Below are positions 13,670-24,708 of a stretch of 64,000 bases of DNA, one piece after another. The translations under genes and the position numbers were made by a program. Every line of letters starts with the position of its first letter. The first letter of the stretch is position 1. Origin of the DNA: Scleromitrula shiraiana (taxonomy: Eukaryota > Ascomycota > Leotiomycetes > Helotiales > Sclerotiniaceae); assembly GCA_028455995.1 (NCBI GenBank), contig JABELC010000012.1:682001-746000 (forward strand), given 5' to 3'. The notes below the pieces were generated by a model. The model did no database searches, was not told where the DNA came from, and was given only the letters and a program-made list of their open reading frames with translations.

Positions 13670-15349
13670 TCAGGTGACACTTCTCTGTCGTTGTTGGGAT
13701 TGAGTTCTTAAAGCATCAATTTCTTGTTGAAGGGCACTTAAATCAGCAAGGATGTTTTTATTCCCCTTTCCTTCATCAATTCGGTTTGGATTTGTATTTT
13801 CTTCCAATCGTGGAGTTTGCGATAAAGAAGACGCGTCTGAACTTCGTCGATATTGATCGATTTTATGCTCGCCGCTGACTCGAGTGGAAGATATTGGGGA
13901 GACTACAGGTGATGATGCATCGAGACTATTTCTTCCTTGCCGAAAACGAGGTGGCGGTGGTGGACCTAGGGTAGAACTACGTTTGTTTGTTGTGGATGTG
14001 GGCGTGGGAGGGTTTGGTGATTCAACGCTGTGAATAGAAGATGCACGATTATGATAGTTTCGAGAAGAACCGCGAGCAGGTGGTGGTGTAGGTAATGATG
14101 CCGTGGATGATACGTGATGTGATTGAGCTCTTACTAAACCATGTTTTCGTGATGGTGGTGGAGGTGGTACTCTACCACTATTAGAGCGTGGTCTTCCTGG
14201 TTCTATAGAATATATGGATGCATTATCTTCTTCGACTTTTGGTGATAATCTACCCGAATTACTCCGAGTTATCTTTGAATCAGATACTAATTGACTATGT
14301 CTTCGTGTAGCAGGTGGTGCTGGAGGTGTTTTCCTTCTTATTGATGAGGATGGTGATGGTGGTTCTGGTACTTTCCCAACAGATGCACTATCAAAAATTG
14401 ATTCACTCTCAAATTCACCACTTACCCGAGGAGGTGGAGCAGGTAAAGGTTTGTTTAAGTCGGTCAAGGAACGATTTGGGGTGGCGGTCATAGTAGGGAA
14501 ATATTGAGGTGTTGTCGAAATCTGCAATGATGCTGGAGGTGTTGATGGTTCATCCCTTAATTCCATCTTAATAAGCTTGCCATGTCTATGTCTCGAACTC
14601 GGCGGTGGTGGTTTCTTCCTTCCCAATATCGAGGATTCTGATGGAACCATCGTTTCATCATCTCGTTCTGATATTTCATGTGATGTTCTTGGTGATTCGG
14701 GATGTGGTTCTTGTATAGGTTCAAATAATGACTGTCGTGATATTGAAGATGTATCTGTACTACTACTACCTCCATCCCCCGATACTTGGCGGAGTGAAGG
14801 GGGTTGAGACGGGGTAGATGTTTTACTTAACCCCGCATTCCCGGTCAATAGTAATCTCTTGAACGCATCTACATCCATAGACCCTCTGCCAGGGCTTATG
14901 ATATTGGTAGGTGATGTAACCTGATCCCTTTCACCATGTTCCATCGTTTCCAATGTTTTCGAGAAAGGATTCAATATTGGAGCTCTTGGTAGTTCCTTCA
15001 CTTCCTCGTCTTCGGATATATCGGATGTGACACTATCGAAAGGATCTTCATTATTGTTATAAGGTATCGTAGTTGGAGGCTCGAATGACATTGTGTCATC
15101 CCCTATCGTAGACGCAGAATCTGGGATTGAGGGGGACGGCGGAGGAGGTGATTGAACTCTGACTTTTTTTGGTATCTTCTTTGGCACATCTTGTCGTTCT
15201 ATAAAGGTGTATTCGTTTTTCAAACTCGCAGATGATTCTTCGCGTGGGAAATGAGATATGTTGGGATTAGGAGGTAGAGGTGAGATTGTTGAAGATGGAG
15301 AATGACCTTTCCTCCGAAAAGGATTAGATGATGTAAATGCTGCAGACAT
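13670..15349 (-). CDS. Pro/Ser-rich disordered protein, unknown function
   Basis: Single-exon gene of 559 aa. I place the start at the ATG at 15349, not the upstream in-frame ATG at 15403, because the protein then begins MSAAFTSSNPFRRK, a plausible N-terminus. Most of the chain is predicted disordered: Ser/Thr-rich with many PPPP blocks followed by Arg/Lys (such as PPPPSRKHG and PPPPRFRQG), which resemble SH3-domain ligands. An acidic stretch (SEDEEVKEL) lies near residue 115. The last 30 residues (LADLSALQQEIDALRTQ) form a short amphipathic coiled coil. Together these suggest a scaffold or adaptor, perhaps in cortical actin or signalling complexes. That is inference, since no catalytic domain is visible. 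A (GAATAT)n repeat and a GA run lie about 300 bp upstream of the start. Confidence 0.85.
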   Translation of the reverse strand: MSAAFTSSNPFRRKGHSPSSTISPLPPNPNISHFPREESSASLKNEYTFIERQDVPKKIPKKVRVQSPPPPSPSIPDSASTIGDDTMSFEPPTTIPYNNNEDPFDSVTSDISEDEEVKELPRAPILNPFSKTLETMEHGERDQVTSPTNIISPGRGSMDVDAFKRLLLTGNAGLSKTSTPSQPPSLRQVSGDGGSSSTDTSSISRQSLFEPIQEPHPESPRTSHEISERDDETMVPSESSILGRKKPPPPSSRHRHGKLIKMELRDEPSTPPASLQISTTPQYFPTMTATPNRSLTDLNKPLPAPPPRVSGEFESESIFDSASVGKVPEPPSPSSSIRRKTPPAPPATRRHSQLVSDSKITRSNSGRLSPKVEEDNASIYSIEPGRPRSNSGRVPPPPPSRKHGLVRAQSHHVSSTASLPTPPPARGSSRNYHNRASSIHSVESPNPPTPTSTTNKRSSTLGPPPPPRFRQGRNSLDASSPVVSPISSTRVSGEHKIDQYRRSSDASSLSQTPRLEENTNPNRIDEGKGNKNILADLSALQQEIDALRTQSQQRQRSVT

Positions 15350-16497
15350 TGTGTCGTGGTCTAACTTGAGACATTCGGTATCACACAATAAGTGTCTTTT
15401 CAAACTTGAGGTTATACAAGTTATTAATCCATTTTATTCGAGATTTCTTGTTGTTGTTGTATTGTATTACTTATTGTGAAGCTTCGATCGGATTTCTCGG
15501 TGGTGGTTGTCAATCAGATCAGAACCTTAAGCTCTTTCCTTATCGTTTTGATTGGATTGGTATCTGTCTGTGCACAATGAAGTTTAATTGATTGATCTTT
15601 CGTCATGGAAGGAGAAGAGAATAGAGAGAGAGAGAGAAGATTGAGATGGAGATGGATAGTATGGATATGAATATGAATATGAATATGAATATGAATATAA
15701 ATATGAATATGTAAGGAAATTGAATATCAATGATAATAATTATTATTAATTGGTAATAATTATAAAATTATAAAATCATTTATTCTTTAACAGAATTTAT
15801 AATTATTAGAAAATATTTGATGTTAGTTATCGCATGGCAAATTATAAAGCTCTATTTAGCTATATCATTGTCTGATGGTTTGTTTACTAAGACAAAAACA
15901 GCTACTATCTATCAATTGTTCTTACCGCATTCATTGAAAATAATACCTGGCCGTGTACATAACAATGGGTGTATTTGTACTTCTTTCGATCATTGCTCAG
16001 AGCAATCAACAGTAGTAGCATAGAAACATAAATTCGATTTCATCAATTAAATATTTCAATATCATTCCTTCTGGTTCTCATCTGTAAATTCGAGAAAGAA
16101 GTCTAGATCTTCTATAATGTCTTGCTAGATTGGAAACATTTCTTCCCAAGTGGTCTACCGACATTTCTAAGATATCTAGGCAAATCGAAATGTTGGAAAT
16201 TATTATTTTACTCTTATTTGTGATTACGCCTTTCTTTTCTGACGCGATTGTGTTCTGGTGGCGTATACAAGTAGTCACTCGGGTTGGAAATGTACAGTCG
16301 CAAGCAGGTACAGAGAAACATGCTTTTAATTGCGCAATATAGAAAACTCATGGGGTATTTAACTGAGCAGAGTGAATTCCAAGACTTTTCCCAATCTTCC
16401 AATGTCGCTCGAAATCCCGAACACCTGTAAAGTATCATAAAAAATCGTTCCATTCCATTCCATTCCATTCACCATCCCATCACTATCTCTCCCCCTC
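15350..16497. other. Intergenic region, repeat- and AT-rich
   Basis: This interval separates two same-strand genes. It contains a GA run near 15626, a GAATAT hexamer array (15664-15711), an AT-rich stretch (15720-15820) and a CATTC pentamer run near 16450. It should hold the promoter of the Pro-rich gene and the 3' UTR of ECO1. No gene seen. Confidence 0.6.
15664..15711. repeat. Hexanucleotide repeat (GAATAT)n
   Basis: About eight copies of ATGAAT/GAATAT with one ATAAAT variant, about 300 bp upstream of the Pro-rich protein gene. Confidence 0.8.
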
Positions 16498-18324
16498 TTA
16501 ATCTCCAACCAAGAACTCCACCCCCTCGGGAAAAACCCCTGCAAAATATTTCTTCGCAAACTCCCTCCCCTGCCCTGTCGGTCGACTAATAGCTATCTCC
16601 CCCTTCCTAACCACCATCCCTGGGAGGAACTTCTTCCTCGCACTGTCGACCAACGCGGTTGCAATAGACCTACGTTGGTGATTCCGGTGCACCCAGATCC
16701 TATCAACCGACATAAACACCTCTTGTGCGTTTACTCCCGGCTCTGTTGGATAGGGTAGGCCTTTGCCTACTCGTTCAGCAAGCAGAACACCGACGGGTTG
16801 CAGGGAAATGGTGTACATGAATAGTTTGTACCGGGGTTCTTTTGAGGGAGAAGAGGAAGAATAAGAAGAATAAGATGATAATGGGCCGTTGGGATTTTGA
16901 ATCGTGGACCAAAGCTGAATGGAGTCGGGCACCACGCCATCCATATCCGCCAAGGTACTCTCTAAAACCCCACCTGCACGGCTGCGAAGTTTGGATGTTG
17001 ATTCGTGATCGATCATAATTATAGTGTGAATCTTTCCGCCCACAACTGTTTCCCAGACTATATTTGATTCGTAAAAAGTCCTTGGTATTTTACCGTTAAC
17101 TATTGATTTGTGGTACTTCTTATGATTGAGTTGATCCTCCAAAGCCGTTGTAAAGGTCATTCCGCATTGCTTGCATTCCATAGATGTAGTCTGGCCGAGA
17201 TCTAGTATTTGCTGGCTGTATCCCTTAGGTCGCTGTGGGTTTGAGCTTCCAATGATTGTAATAGGGGTAACAGTTGCAGCAGGAGACACTGCGTCTTCAC
17301 CATCTCCTTCTATGCTGCCCTTAGGAGAATCCCCATCGGCTGATGCTGTGGGAAGAACTCGCGATGACCAACTACCAAATGCATCGTCAAAGCTCAATTC
17401 AGCGTCATCATAACGAGGCATTTTCAGAGTAGGAATATTCGGTCTTGTTTTGAGGCGGCGACGGACCGCTTTTGACTTTGGAATAGTGGGAGGACTACTT
17501 GGTAACAACGAAGGCGGAGATGAAGGCGTAGTTGAGCCTGACTGCTGCAGTTTATCAGAAACAAAAATAAATTGAGTTATTTGAGGACTCGAAGATGGTG
17601 GTGGAGGCGGTAAAGGTTGAAAATAATTTCGAATTGAAGATTTCTTGATAGGTCTAGTTGAGCGACAGTCTACGGATTCAATAGGATTCTCCTTCGATGA
17701 TATTATCAACGAGGAAGCTTTTGAGGCTCGTTCTTCATTAGGAGTAGCGTTAATGACCCTTTTCTGAAGCTTCGAATTCGGACTAGCCTCGATCGAAGCG
17801 AACTTCTTAGGTGAAGTAGTCTGTTGGTTTTCTGGAGGGGTAGTGAATATTATAGGATTATGAGTGTTACCAGATATTGAGGTAGGTTTAATGAGAGTGG
17901 TGGAATTTGAGAGCTTCTTGCTTGAGGAGATTGTGATACTGTTAGATTTACCTGAAGAAGTACGATCTAACGGATGTGATTCATGTCGAGAATCGAAATA
18001 TTTAACGCGTTGATTTTGCTCATTTAACTCGAGATCCACAATGGGAGAGGTCAATCTAGCATTTGGAGAAATTGAAACGCGTAAAATTGATGAAGAAGTG
18101 TGATCAAAATTTTGTTGAAGAGGCTCCAAAGGTATTTTTTGTTGAGAAGAGTTTGCTTGAGAAGGATTGCAATCAGATTTAATCTGATATTGACCCGTCT
18201 CTAAACTCGATTCAACACTTGAAGAAGAAATTGGCTTGAATTCTGAAGAATCAACACGTTGTCTCTTGGTAAAAGAAGAATATTGATTATTTCCTCCTCC
18301 AGTTCGTTTGGAGTAAGTTCTCAT
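16498..18324 (-). CDS. ECO1: Sister-chromatid cohesion acetyltransferase (Eco1/Ctf7)
   Basis: Single-exon, 608 aa. Eco1-family enzymes acetylate the Smc3 subunit of cohesin in S phase and so establish cohesion in the nucleus. Visible domains are a C2H2 finger at about residues 385-410 (CKQCGMTF, then H-x4-H in LNHKKYH), followed by the Eco1-type GNAT region. The latter includes the acetyl-CoA loop QRRSIATA at about 550-557 and the family signature SRPTGQGREFAKKYF near 580-594. The first 380 residues are disordered, Ser/Pro-rich and highly variable in this family; they carry the PCNA-type motif ITQFIF near residue 248, as expected since Eco1 binds PCNA. The C-terminus ends soon after the GNAT core, as in yeast Eco1. 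The start is the first ATG in the open frame, at 18324. Confidence 0.93.
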   Translation of the reverse strand: MRTYSKRTGGGNNQYSSFTKRQRVDSSEFKPISSSSVESSLETGQYQIKSDCNPSQANSSQQKIPLEPLQQNFDHTSSSILRVSISPNARLTSPIVDLELNEQNQRVKYFDSRHESHPLDRTSSGKSNSITISSSKKLSNSTTLIKPTSISGNTHNPIIFTTPPENQQTTSPKKFASIEASPNSKLQKRVINATPNEERASKASSLIISSKENPIESVDCRSTRPIKKSSIRNYFQPLPPPPPSSSPQITQFIFVSDKLQQSGSTTPSSPPSLLPSSPPTIPKSKAVRRRLKTRPNIPTLKMPRYDDAELSFDDAFGSWSSRVLPTASADGDSPKGSIEGDGEDAVSPAATVTPITIIGSSNPQRPKGYSQQILDLGQTTSMECKQCGMTFTTALEDQLNHKKYHKSIVNGKIPRTFYESNIVWETVVGGKIHTIIMIDHESTSKLRSRAGGVLESTLADMDGVVPDSIQLWSTIQNPNGPLSSYSSYSSSSPSKEPRYKLFMYTISLQPVGVLLAERVGKGLPYPTEPGVNAQEVFMSVDRIWVHRNHQRRSIATALVDSARKKFLPGMVVRKGEIAISRPTGQGREFAKKYFAGVFPEGVEFLVGD

Positions 18325-19163
18325 TGGAGCTCCGCGTTTTCTAAATTCATTAATCAGCTATGACTTTTATTTGTTGGTTGATTTGAGAAGTTAAGTTGGG
18401 ATTAAAACCTTTTCTTTATGCTGTCCATGTTCGGTAGTGTTGATAGCGATGAGAGTATTATTTATTTCAATCATCATCATATAAAAATGATAAAGTTGTC
18501 AGAGACGCGTCTCTGTACAACCTGATAGAAATTTGGTGTAAAGTGGTAACGCACAGACTTAGAATTTTGAGCAACAGATCTAAGCAGACTCGGATGTATG
18601 TTACCCCGGTCCCGGTAAATGATCAGAATATGCACCAGACACATGGAACATTCATTGTGAAAACATAATAGAACATTTGCTCTAGGACAACATTAAAAAT
18701 CGTGAAAGTGAATTGACTTCACATTGTTGTCTAGTTTACCTCCTCATATGAGTCATAAACTTCCAATAGACTGATATTCGTTCACCTTGATGGTTACCCA
18801 AGATGTGGTGTGATGGAGGCTGTCCGATCCCCTTTCATGTATACAGTTCTGTGTCATATGACATCTCAAGACATCTCAAGACAACTCAATCAAATTTTGA
18901 TAGTCTCGAAAACTCCATGAACCTAATTTCCATTCATAATCACATAAATGCTACACACAATATACCAAAAACGACTTGTAGTGAGGTGGTATCAATTGTC
19001 TATTTTGTCATCTTCAACCCCTTTCTCTCAAGTTCTCCTCAAATTGAATCCTTTTCATATAATACAGTGATCATCCATCTATGCGATATACTTGATATCA
19101 TGTATACAATAAACTCCAAATCACCATCCATAGAATGTACAATGTACAATGCAGTTCCCTCTT
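18325..19163. other. ECO1 upstream region / COQ1 3' flank
   Basis: 839 bp between the ECO1 start and the COQ1 stop, both on the minus strand. Apart from the MCB palindrome I see no gene. An ORF at 18803-19252 on the plus strand overlaps the COQ1 terminal exon and looks like chance. Confidence 0.6.
18500..18515. promoter_or_regulatory. Palindromic MCB-type (ACGCGT) site upstream of ECO1
   Basis: CAGAGACGCGTCTCTG is a perfect 16-bp palindrome with the MluI cell-cycle box ACGCGT at its centre, about 176 bp upstream of the ECO1 ATG. MBF (Mbp1/Swi6) binds ACGCGT and drives G1/S genes in yeasts, and ECO1 acts in S phase. The sequence is directly seen; its use as an MBF site here is inferred. Confidence 0.6.
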
Positions 19164-20585
19164 TCATTTCCTTCGTTTTAATGTCTTCACTGCCATTTCA
19201 ATCAGACCATCTTTTGCTTCGCTGTCGGGGAATGCTTCGATTGCGGACATAGCTCGACTGGCGTAATCTTCAGCTAGAGCTCTTGTTTGCTCTAAACCGT
19301 CACTTTGAAGAACTAATTCTCTGGCCTAGGGTGTGTCAGTTTTTATTCATATATGTATAGTCATCAAGGTGGCAAAACTTACCCTGAGAACATCTCCTTC
19401 CTGGGAGAATTTTCTACCAACTAATGAACCCAATTCTCTATTATTTTTCCACGCGAATATTAATGGGGCAGTCGCAAGTCCCAATTCCAAGTCCGCACCG
19501 GCTGGCTTTCCCAATTCCTTCTCACTAACCGTATAATCCAACATATCATCTACAAGTTGAAATGCTAACCCCAAATTTTTCCCATAATCATATGCCGCAT
19601 TGACAGTAACGGCATCGGATCCTCCAAGTAATGCTGCAGCTCGACATGATTTTGATATTAAACTTGCACTTTTGAGGTATGTCTTTTGTAGGTAATATGA
19701 AATCGTTTCCTCGGTCCAGACAGGATTTTTCTCGTCTCGTGCAGTGTTCTTCAATTGCATGAATTCTCCCTCAACAAGATTTGCAATGACGGTGGCTAAA
19801 AGCTCTGTGACTTCTGCGTCACGCAGACGTGCGAGTGCTACGGAAGCCCGACTCAAAAGGAAATCTCCAGCTAAAACAGCCATCTTGTTACCGAATTCGA
19901 GGTTCGCGGAGGGGCTTCCACGCCGGGAAACGGAATGATCGATAACATCGTCGTGTAACAGAGAGGCCGTGTGAATCAACTCGGTAATTTCAGCCAAACG
20001 CCTCTGAGAAGGAAGAATATCGCTATCTGCGGTAGAATATGTTTGCGGTACATGGGCCAAAGGATTCAGTGTAGGGGCGTTTGGATTTACATCTGAAAGA
20101 ATAGACATTGGCGATATAGGGTGGTCTATATCCGCAACATCTTGCTGACTGTTGTATCTGGCAGACTTAGGCGCCAAAGCTGTGGCGCGGGACATTAGTA
20201 GTACAATCATAGGTCGTACATGTTTCCCTTCTGCTTGTGTGTAATATTTTGCCACTGTATCGAGAGATGGATGCCCAGAACCAAGAAGCTGCCGTATATT
20301 GCCCGTCAAAAACTTCATTTCCTTCGCTACCATTCTTAACGGATCTACGCTGATATCGTTTGGCCCCGCCGCGCGGGAAGTGGCATTAGAGAAAACATTC
20401 GAGATTGCCTGCGCCAATGTTGACTGTCTCCGTCTCGTAGGGTGATGGTTGTATGAAGAGGCGAGAATAGGACGTAATGACCGTGAAAGAGTCAATTGAC
20501 ACCGAAAACATATGCCATTGAGTTGAGACCTGGGTATCGAAGAGTTGGGGAGGAGCTGTGAAGCCCTTATTGTTTGAATCCTCAT
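19164..20585 (-). CDS. COQ1: Mitochondrial polyprenyl (hexaprenyl/solanesyl-type) diphosphate synthase, Coq1
   Basis: Two exons, 19383-20585 and 19164-19325, joined in phase 0 across a 57-nt intron (GTAAGT donor, CCTAG acceptor), give 454 aa. The enzyme condenses isopentenyl diphosphate units onto an allylic primer to make the ubiquinone side chain on the matrix side of mitochondria. The N-terminus is Arg/Ser-rich without acidic residues, a typical targeting sequence. Family motifs present are GKHVRP (120-125), the first Asp-rich motif DDVID (212-216), LAGDFLL (238-244), EGEFMQLKN (272-280) and the second Asp-rich motif DDMLD (346-350). Length matches fungal Coq1. The gene is divergent from VMA12 with 336 bp between the starts. 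Confidence 0.95.
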
Positions 20586-20696
20586 ATCCCTCTAAACCCC
20601 ACTACTCCTCAGAAAATGACAAAATTTTTCTTAGCTGGTAGCACAATCCCAACATCCAGAGTCCCCAATTATAACTTTGAGATCAGGTATGGCCAC

Positions 20697-20703
20697 TGAC
20701 GTC
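20697..20703. promoter_or_regulatory. CRE-like TGACGTC in the COQ1/VMA12 shared promoter
   Basis: TGACGTC, a near-complete bZIP/CRE half-palindrome, lies 112 bp from the COQ1 ATG and about 220 bp from the VMA12 ATG, in a 336-bp bidirectional promoter (20586-20921). Short motif, so function is uncertain. Confidence 0.35.
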
Positions 20704-20921
20704 TTAATTAACAAAAAATTGTATATGAAATATAAAAATTATCATCCGCAGAATTCCGAGTATGCATTTCCTATATTTTCCTCGGTTACACTAGACTATT
20801 CGTCGGAGGTATCTATCACCGAGGGTAACTTTTGCCGAAGAGCTTGTGAGAGTGTATAGAAACATGGCTATCGATAACTACATACTTCACCGAAATTGAT
20901 TCAACAAGACCAGACGCCATC

Positions 20922-22017
20922 ATGGTTCTCCTTACAATGACCTCAACTATGGTTGAGGCACTTCAAAGTCTTGAGAACTCCAAAGTCGTGGAGTCACAGG
21001 AGGTTTCCATTCCAACTACTACGAAGGAAATGAAGGATCAAAACGAGACATCTTCAAATGATGTTCCGAAGGAAGATGATAGCTTGATAGATCAAGATGA
21101 CCAAGATGATGTAGAAAAGGACCAAATGGAAAAAGAAAGAAGCGATACATCAGAAACATGTCATGATACTCGGACCGGAGAGATATCCTTGCAACCAATA
21201 TTATCCGATCCAAAAGTTGGAAATCCAATATCGCATGGACAAATCATTGAAATATGGAAGAATCTCAAATCTCACAATGTATCTTCATTCAGCCTAGAAG
21301 TTTTACTCAAAGGATCGCGTGTTTATATTCCGCCTCCGCCGCCAAAACCTGAACCTGTAAGTTTGCGATCACGAGCATATCTTCCAGCCAGTAGTATTCT
21401 TAAGATTAGCTTAATGCATGAGGGGGGTGATTGGGACAAGGGATTTATCAAACTACTATACTGACTTCATATTTTTTTTACAGACATCTGAATACAAAGC
21501 TCTTATGGCAAGACTTCGACAAGAAGAAGAAGCTCGAGCATACGAACGAATGACGAACCCACCTCCTCCAATGGAAACCTTCGCCCAACGATTCCCTACC
21601 TCATCTGCAGCCCATGCATTTTCCGCCAACTTCTCAGAACCGGCAGATAAAGAGGACGATGATGTTACATATGCGGATATTGACCGGCAGATTGCCGTTA
21701 TTTTTAACGTTCTGGTATCTATTGTCGCATGTGCCGCTGGATTATGGATGGTTGCCAGATGGTGGAGTACTCCTGCTCGATTGGCTTTGAGTTTGAGTGG
21801 CAGTCTACTTGTTGGGATTGCGGAAGTAGTTGTATACGCAGGATATATTAGGAGAGTGGGTGAGGCGAAAGGAAAGGCGAAGAATCTTCATGAGGTGAAG
21901 GAGATAGTCAAGACGTGGGTGGTTGGTGGCGATGAAACGGAAGAACAAGACACACCTGTAATGATTGGTGATAAAGATGAGCTGGAAGATACAAAGCCAC
22001 GCCGTCGGAAGGTCTAG
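20922..22017 (+). CDS. VMA12: V-ATPase assembly factor Vma12 (Vph2)-like, ER membrane
   Basis: Exons 20922-21356 and 21484-22017 join in phase 0 (GTAAGT donor after PPPKPEP, TTTTACAG acceptor) to give 322 aa. Vma12 forms an ER complex with Vma21/Vma22 that assembles the Vo sector of the vacuolar H+-ATPase. The central part carries the family core SEYKALMARLRQEEEAR followed by ERMTNPPPPMETFAQRFP, then two predicted membrane helices at about 215-236 and 245-267, and a charged cytosolic tail. The N-terminal 110 residues are acidic and disordered, longer than in yeast. A second ATG six codons in (MTSTMVEAL) is an alternative start. The first and second exons overlap as open frames through the intron, so a genome ORF scan would split this gene. 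Confidence 0.92.
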
Positions 22018-23817
22018 TGTAACAACGTGTGAATGAATTGAAGTTTGTCGCTAAAAGTTGGAGCGGAATGATCTCCTAAAAGACTACATCTTCGAGAAGA
22101 ATGGATTGGCAACCTTAGTGAGTCGGCCTGGAAATGGATCAAAATATTTCCTGTAAAAGGTTCGAGAGAGCTGGCTGATTGATAAAGCAAGAGAGTCTAC
22201 AAATACTCCAATTGGCCCAAGAGCCAACCATATGGGCAACATAAAGCATCAGTATTGCAACAGCACGGCCTAATACAACCGGCTTCTTCTGATTTAGTCA
22301 CTCAATTGGGTACGTCTATTTACTCAGAATGTCAAGATCATGAGCAAGCCTCTTGAGTGTTATTCCAAGAGTTCTGTTGCACGAATCATCATAGGCAACA
22401 GTGGCAACACTTATATATGCCTTGTCGTCCTTTCCTCAGGCCTAAACCTTCCAGTGTCGCAATGGGTTTCATTCACGAGGCGGACCATCGTTCTCGAGTA
22501 CTTTTGTTGAAATCCATCTGAACGAATGGTTAAGATAACTTCACATCATCTACAGACTCCCAATGAAAACTTCAGTCAATGGTGATATCTCACATCAAAG
22601 CAGCAGGTAATCAAGAGAAACCGTAGGTAGACTCACTCAAATGCATATCTTCTGCCCACCTGGCACTAGAGAATACCAAGCCCCGTCTAGGTATCAATAA
22701 ATTATTACAAACGCAAGACATCTCGCTGACTAAATCACCACAAGCGTATTTCTTACCTAGATAGTTCTAGTGTTGGTGACACAAGATATTTGGAAATTAC
22801 ATCTACAGCCACGATCGGGCGACAACCGTCTTTAACAGCGTAAGGCTTTTCTCCAGACTGTCAGATATGAATATACGGGTGTACGGATTTACATATGTAC
22901 CCGCCTCACTGATCTTTCTTATGACTTCCTGGATCACCGTTCCATTATATCCCGCGTCCTGCTATGCAGCCTCGTTGTCGATTGGAATTATATCGAGCAT
23001 CGAGCTATAATTCATTATTCTGTCATCAAAACTCCTCTGTTCGCAATATTTTTGCCTATTTCATTATATGTTATGGAATTAGAATACTATTCTCATATCA
23101 AATAGTGAAGAATTCAATTCGTCTAGTCTACTTTGTCCTCTCTCGTTTCGTGTGATGCGGCGCAGTTCTGTCTATCCACCCAGCCATTCATCAATCTATC
23201 CTTTCCAGTAATGAGTGAGCCAGATAACAATATCAAATACCAAACGCTGTATACATGAGTGAAGGTCTTCTCACGAAGTAAAAATAAAATGGATGGCCAC
23301 ACAAAAGACGAGCGAAAGTATGATAACATATCATCAATAGCCCTACATTTTATCGCCCTGAAGGATCTACCCCCCTTCAGTTTCTAGGATACTCGGGTAG
23401 GTAGGTAGGCACGCAACAAAACGCGCATCATACATACATACATAAGAATGATAAACACGTGTACGTATAGCATAGCATAATAATGCCACAGTAGCATCCA
23501 ATTCCATTACATTCCTTCCCAAGTACCGACAGATGATCAAAAACGATAGACAAGCAGCCTCAATATACCCCCATACCATTCACACCATACCACGCAAGAA
23601 AAACATGTAAACCCCCCCCCCCCCTTCCCAGCGAACTCACGCCCCATCCCATATCTATAAAACCACTCCCCCGCGTTTGTGAAGTTTTAGTCCCATCACT
23701 GTGGATCGTTTCCGTTTTAAGAGGATGTAGCAGTTTTCGTCTGATATATCGTTTCCCCCATTTTTTCCCTATCTAATCCCTATTTATATATCCGGTCAAA
23801 TCAGAGGGTTATACCTG
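22018..23817. other. Gene-free interval
   Basis: 1.8 kb downstream of VMA12. No supportable ORF. It contains CATA and GTAGG short repeats near 23396-23445 and a C-run near 23612. The start of the candidate gene at 23818 is preceded by TATATA near 23787. Confidence 0.55.
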
Positions 23818-24708
23818 ATGTGTGATAGCCCCATGGCTAGCCGCTTAGCGCCCGTTTCAAGGCAGTGGGATAGCAATGATGAGGGTGATGATGGTGATGA
23901 GGGTAATGAGGGGCACCCAGAATCTGGATGGGAGATCATGACTGGGGTAATAGTTGATGAGGGTGGGAATATTACGTGCTATGATCGTTCTTCTACTTCT
24001 CGTTTAATCGGGATGCGAGACCCGGGGATTTGTGATGGGAGTGGGGAAGTGTAAGAGTTTTATTCCCATTTTTATAAAGGGGAGGGGGGCAGGGATAAGG
24101 AACAGAAAGAGGGGGGATAATATAATGAGAGGGATTGGAACGAATGAAGATGAAACTCTAAGCTGACGAGGTACTTTTTATCTAGCTCTTGTTCTTACCC
24201 GGTTGTATCAGAGCAGACTTCTTCTTCCTCTTCCACTTGCTGCTTGTCGGTCTCACAACCACAATTAAAACTACCCATGGACCAATACCATACATTCAAT
24301 AAAGGGGGTCGTACACACCTACCTACTCCTCGCCCTGTCAAAACCACAGCAGCTCCAATTACAACTCCAACTTCAAAAATCATGTCGTCTCAAATTCCCA
24401 CTTCCGATATAACCACGAAACCAACACCTACCAGATCACACTCGTATTTGGTTCCAACCACGACGACAGGAATGAATTTCAATTTGGTGCAAGTCGCGGT
24501 TTTGATGCAGCAGGAAGGACAAGAAAAAGGACGATCAAAAGGACAATTTGATCGGATGATGGACGGGGGTGAGGAGGAAGATCAGGGTAAGGATGAGGAG
24601 GGTGAGGACGAGATTGAGAGTGAGAGTGAGAGTGAGAGTGCGAATAAAGCATCACAGTCTATACCAAGAACCAAAGAAGCATGTATATCGACAGACAACC
24701 CGTTATGA
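23818..24708 (+). CDS. Candidate small two-exon gene, disordered protein of unknown function
   Basis: No family recognised. Exon 23818-24050 and exon 24186-24708 join through an intron with a consensus donor (GTAAGA), a GCTGAC branch site and an ATCTAG acceptor. Phase 2 is preserved and the result is one 251-aa frame. Upstream of the internal ATG at 24277 the second exon stays open right up to the acceptor, which chance would not require. The product is low in structure: an acidic Gly/Asp start, a TSSSSS/TCC patch at the join, a Thr/Pro-rich middle and an acidic tail with ESESESES from a GAGAGT microsatellite (24615-24640). The start could instead be the better-context ATG at 23833. It lies alone in a 3.9-kb gap between convergent genes. 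Transcript evidence is lacking, so it may be spurious. Confidence 0.4.

Noticed and set aside
13670..15403. Longer start of the Pro/Ser-rich protein at 15403
   Set aside because: The 18 extra residues (Cys/Leu/Asp-rich) look unlike the rest, and the downstream ATG gives a more typical N-terminus. Not excluded.
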